DNA from: Kiritimatiellia bacterium | GTDB lineage: Bacteria > Verrucomicrobiota > Kiritimatiellia > JAAZAB01 | DNA: 64,000 bases | Reading direction: 5' to 3' | NCBI GenBank assembly: GCA_028718125.1 | Contig: JAQUMN010000001.1 | Coordinates: 186,001 to 250,000, forward strand | In this document: piece by piece, positions 61,398 through 64,000 of the stretch | Numbering within the stretch: the stretch's first letter is position 1 | How the letters are laid out: the number at the start of each line of letters is the position of its first letter | The notes under the pieces: generated by a model | What the model was told of the DNA's origin: nothing | What the model saw: the letters and a program-made list of their open reading frames with translations, nothing else | Databases searched by the model: none | Translations under genes and position numbers: made by a program

Positions 61398-63659
61398 TTA
61401 AAGCGTTATTCGCTTCTTGCGAACGTCAACAGCCCTGCCGTTAAGCTTCAGCGTTTTCAGCCCCGGCGCCGGCGGCACATGGAATACGATTTTGGCCGGC
61501 GCTTCGCCCGGCCTGAACTCCGGCTTGAACGTCACGTCCAGGATGCGGCCTTCCCGGCTGACTTTTGTTATCAGGGTCACCGGCCCGAACTCGGTGGACA
61601 TGCGCGCGAACTCGGCCGTGGCTCCCGGCTTGAGCCACGCCAGCGGCATCAAGCGCAGCAGGTGCAGCTCGCCCTCTTGGAGCTGGTCGTCCAGCACGGC
61701 CAGCCGCGCCATGTAAATTGCCAGCGGTGCGGAGAAGACGTTGCCGGTGATCCCGCCGCGGGTCTCGCAGGACACGAACGTCTTGCGGGAAATGGCGCCG
61801 GCAAAAAGGCTGTACATGCCTTCGAGGAACTTTTTGCGATCGCCCAATTGCCACGGGTGAAACACGTTCCAGGAGTAGGGCGGTTCGCAACTGGACATCT
61901 CGTGGTCGAGCACCGGCACTTGCCAGCAGTTGGCATCGCGCCGATGCAGGGCGGTCGGCGGTCCTTCCCGGAACCAGGCCATCGTGTCGCGCATGAGCGG
62001 ATCGTCCGCGTTCACGAGTCCCGCGAACACCAGGAACAACGGCCCGGTGTCCAGGTAGAAGGCATGCCGGGTCTCCGCCCGTTTATCGCCGAACAGGGCC
62101 GTCGGGACCAGCGTATGCCGAAGCCCGTGCGCATCCTTCCAGGTCGGCATGGTCCGGCACTTGTGCCGCAGCGCCTTGAGGTACGCAGCCTTGTAGTCGC
62201 GCGCTTCCTGTTCGAACTCGCCGGCGCGGGGATGCCCGATTTTTTTCAGGAGTCGCGTGGCCGCGCACAGGCCCTTGTAATTCCAGCCATCGCTCCAAAC
62301 CGCCTGAATTTTTGTACGGGCGTCCGTCGCCACGGCCGCCGGCAGGATGCCCTCGTAGCCGCCGTGATTTTTCATTGCCCGGTGAATCTTGAGCCACTCG
62401 CACGACTTCACGATCGTTTCCGTGAACCGGCCGATATAGTCGTTGTCTCCGCTAAGCAGGCCGTGCATGCTCAGGGTGTAGAGGATCGCGCCGTTGTCGG
62501 CAAGCCAGTCAATGGACTTGTAGGCGGCCGGGGTGCTGAGGTAGCCGGGATGCGGCTTGTACGCGTCGCCCGGGGGAACGACCGTCCCCTGCTCCTCGCG
62601 GAAGATCTCAAGGTAGCGCGCGGTAAACTCGTGATAGCCGAGGGTATCCATCATCATGATGAGGTCCATGGCCAGCGGCGTGCTCCAGAGATTGGCATAG
62701 GCCAGTGATCCGCTGAGTTTGCAGACATTGCCTGTAGCCGGGTTCCGCTCCGTAATCAGGTGGCTGAGCCGGACGCTGTGCCGGATCGCGCCGGTCACGG
62801 GCGCCTCGGGCACGGACACGGATGCCGCATTCCTCGACCGCGCCGACCAGTAGCGCTCGGCTTCGCGCAACGCCCCTGCGTAGCCGAGGGCCAGCTCCCG
62901 GTCCACGATCTTCCGCTCCGTGGGAATCATGGGCAGCAACAGGTCGGCAAAGGCGCCTTTGCGCGTCCGCAGCTCGATGCTGAGTCCATATGCGGAATTG
63001 GTCAGGTTCGGCCCGGTGAACTTCGTGTGGCAGCCGGCGCCTGGCGCCATCGCCAGCCGGACCTTGCCGTCCGGCTCCAGTATCCGCAACCCTTTCTTAA
63101 TGTTGTAGGCCATACTTTCCGCAACCAGTGACCGGGGATACATGCTCAGTTCCGGCTTATAGCGCACATTGTCGCGCAGGTTCATGGAATAGGTGAGATG
63201 CGGCCCCTGGATCGCGACGATGAACGCTGCGGACTCCTCGAGCGGCAGAGCGGGAACTGTGTCCGCGAGCGAGAGGCGAATCCAGGCGAAGAGCGGCTCG
63301 TCGCCGGTGCGCGTGTCGCACCCGCCGGGCAGATGCGCGAATACCTCGTGCCGGAACAGGATGCCCTCATGCGGGCAGTCGGTCCACAGCACGGGCGCCG
63401 GGCTCGAAGTCCAGCCCTGGGTCGCCAGGCCATCGTCCGGACGCTGGGATATCGGCAAGATGGAAACCTGCGCACCCTTGCCCTTCCAGTTTTCCGAGCG
63501 GCGATTCAGATTTGGCTCGGCCATGATCATGCCGTTCCAGAATACGTTGAAATGGAACAGGTGATCCTTCCATCCCACGGGCGTCCAGATGTTCGGCAGA
63601 TCGCTCCACCAGCCGCAGGCGGTTTTGAAATCGGGTTCGTTATGCGTTTGTCGTTTCAT
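61398..63659 (-). CDS. Six-hairpin-type glycosidase-like protein
   Basis: The 753-residue protein has no signal peptide. Its N-terminal third is beta-rich, with LFHFNVFWNGMIMAEPNLNR and PVLWTDCPHEGILFRHEVFA. The rest (~260-720) shows the alpha/alpha-barrel pattern of large sugar-acting enzymes, with SLAYANLWSTPLAMDLIMMM, KNHGGYEGILPAAV, WSDGWNYKGLCAATRLL and VPVLDHEMSSCEPPYSWNVF. A short beta-domain ends it. The family could be an (alpha/alpha)6 hydrolase such as a rhamnosidase- or glucosidase-related clan, but no signature was decisive. Its start overlaps the acyltransferase stop (ATGA), and PIG-L follows 15 bases on. Confidence 0.6.
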   Translation of the reverse strand: MKRQTHNEPDFKTACGWWSDLPNIWTPVGWKDHLFHFNVFWNGMIMAEPNLNRRSENWKGKGAQVSILPISQRPDDGLATQGWTSSPAPVLWTDCPHEGILFRHEVFAHLPGGCDTRTGDEPLFAWIRLSLADTVPALPLEESAAFIVAIQGPHLTYSMNLRDNVRYKPELSMYPRSLVAESMAYNIKKGLRILEPDGKVRLAMAPGAGCHTKFTGPNLTNSAYGLSIELRTRKGAFADLLLPMIPTERKIVDRELALGYAGALREAERYWSARSRNAASVSVPEAPVTGAIRHSVRLSHLITERNPATGNVCKLSGSLAYANLWSTPLAMDLIMMMDTLGYHEFTARYLEIFREEQGTVVPPGDAYKPHPGYLSTPAAYKSIDWLADNGAILYTLSMHGLLSGDNDYIGRFTETIVKSCEWLKIHRAMKNHGGYEGILPAAVATDARTKIQAVWSDGWNYKGLCAATRLLKKIGHPRAGEFEQEARDYKAAYLKALRHKCRTMPTWKDAHGLRHTLVPTALFGDKRAETRHAFYLDTGPLFLVFAGLVNADDPLMRDTMAWFREGPPTALHRRDANCWQVPVLDHEMSSCEPPYSWNVFHPWQLGDRKKFLEGMYSLFAGAISRKTFVSCETRGGITGNVFSAPLAIYMARLAVLDDQLQEGELHLLRLMPLAWLKPGATAEFARMSTEFGPVTLITKVSREGRILDVTFKPEFRPGEAPAKIVFHVPPAPGLKTLKLNGRAVDVRKKRITL

Positions 63660-64000
63660 CGTGGTTGGGCTCCTTGTTTCTTGTTATCGCGCAGACGCCG
63701 GGCCGGGTTGCCGGCCATCACGCTGTTGGGCGGTACATCTTTCACCACCACGGCGCCCATGCCGATCAGGCTGCCCTGGCCGATGCGCAGGTCCTGGCGA
63801 ATCACGCACTTCTGCCCGAGATAGCAGTCTTGTTCCACGTGCACCTTGCCGGCCAGGGTGACATTGGTGGCGCAAACCACGTTATCCTCGATAACATCAT
63901 CATGATTAATGGAGCTTCCGCCGAGGCAGAAAACGCCATTGCCGATCCGGGCGTTCAGTCCGACATAACAGCCCGGATACAGCACGCAGCCGCAGCCGAT
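63656..64000 (-). CDS. Left-handed beta-helix (hexapeptide) acyltransferase, NeuD-like (5' partial)
   Basis: The visible 114 residues are the end of a hexapeptide-repeat acyltransferase; the frame continues past the window edge. Repeats such as YVGLNARIGNG, VIEDNVVCATNVTLAGKV and RIGQGSLIGMGAVVVKD stack into a left-handed beta-helix. The catalytic-type histidine lies in GGSSINHDDVIED, and SVMAGNPARRL closes it. This pattern fits sugar O- or N-acetyltransferases of the NeuD/PglD group. Its stop overlaps the glycosidase start. Acyl transfer to a nucleotide sugar would suggest that part of this operon is biosynthetic. Confidence 0.85.
   Translation of the reverse strand: MGCGCVLYPGCYVGLNARIGNGVFCLGGSSINHDDVIEDNVVCATNVTLAGKVHVEQDCYLGQKCVIRQDLRIGQGSLIGMGAVVVKDVPPNSVMAGNPARRLRDNKKQGAQPR

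Noticed and set aside
61395-62708. 437-codon plus-strand frame opposite the six-hairpin-type glycosidase gene
   Set aside because: No recognisable fold, and antisense to a gene coupled on both sides in its operon.

Overview
The window is GC-rich chromosomal DNA from a Gram-negative bacterium. Several features suggest a member of the PVC group (Kiritimatiellota, Lentisphaerota or Verrucomicrobiota): large secreted proteins with FG-GAP, HEAT and beta-helix domains, paired DegT aminotransferases in a glycan locus, GH84-like enzymes, an exbBD-tonB set, and many short dispersed repeats in the intergenic DNA. This placement is inferred from gene content; no rRNA is present to confirm it. I saw no tRNA, rRNA, CRISPR array, integrase or intact insertion sequence.

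Left part (1-30.7 kb) is mixed housekeeping and signalling. It opens with the 3' part of an ACP/acyl-ACP-synthetase fusion, then rpmI-rplT without infC. Three two-component cassettes follow at different places: a coupled kinase/regulator/kinase operon (6875 to 2849, with a decayed receiver behind it), a PAS kinase with two regulators (16879-19966), and an NtrB/NtrC-like pair (28058-30648). Between them lie an exported AMMECR1 protein, a rhomboid protease, a PHP-type hydrolase, three GT4 glycosyltransferases, a zinc-ribbon small protein, an MFS transporter, a beta-hydroxyacid dehydrogenase, exbB-exbD-tonB, nifS-nifU, surE and a glycogen synthase of the GT3 type.

Right part (30.7-64 kb) is almost entirely on the minus strand and looks like a polysaccharide or glycoconjugate utilisation region. 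It holds two giant secreted proteins (1536 and 1379 aa) that combine HEAT repeats with a GH42-like module, three GH84-like enzymes with a GH20b-like N-terminal domain, two FG-GAP beta-propeller proteins each next to a GH84-like gene, two beta-helix proteins, an amidohydrolase, a URO-D family protein, an AraC regulator, two DegT aminotransferases with a Cys-rich C-terminus, a Gfo/Idh oxidoreductase, a PIG-L deacetylase, a six-hairpin-type glycosidase and a hexapeptide acyltransferase. Many of these are separated by a few bases or overlap at ATGA, so at least two long operons are likely (about 46.3 to 37.8 kb and 64.0 to 54.2 kb). A reasonable reading is that surface proteins bind an amino-sugar-containing glycan, GH84-like and GH42-like enzymes trim it, and PIG-L, Gfo/Idh and DegT act on the released sugars. 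The substrate is unknown.

A palindromic element of about 115 bp with GGCTGCGTCA termini occurs seven times, only between genes. Some copies are truncated exactly where they meet gene ends or gene fragments. Other repeat types and at least three decayed genes show that the intergenic DNA is actively remodelled.
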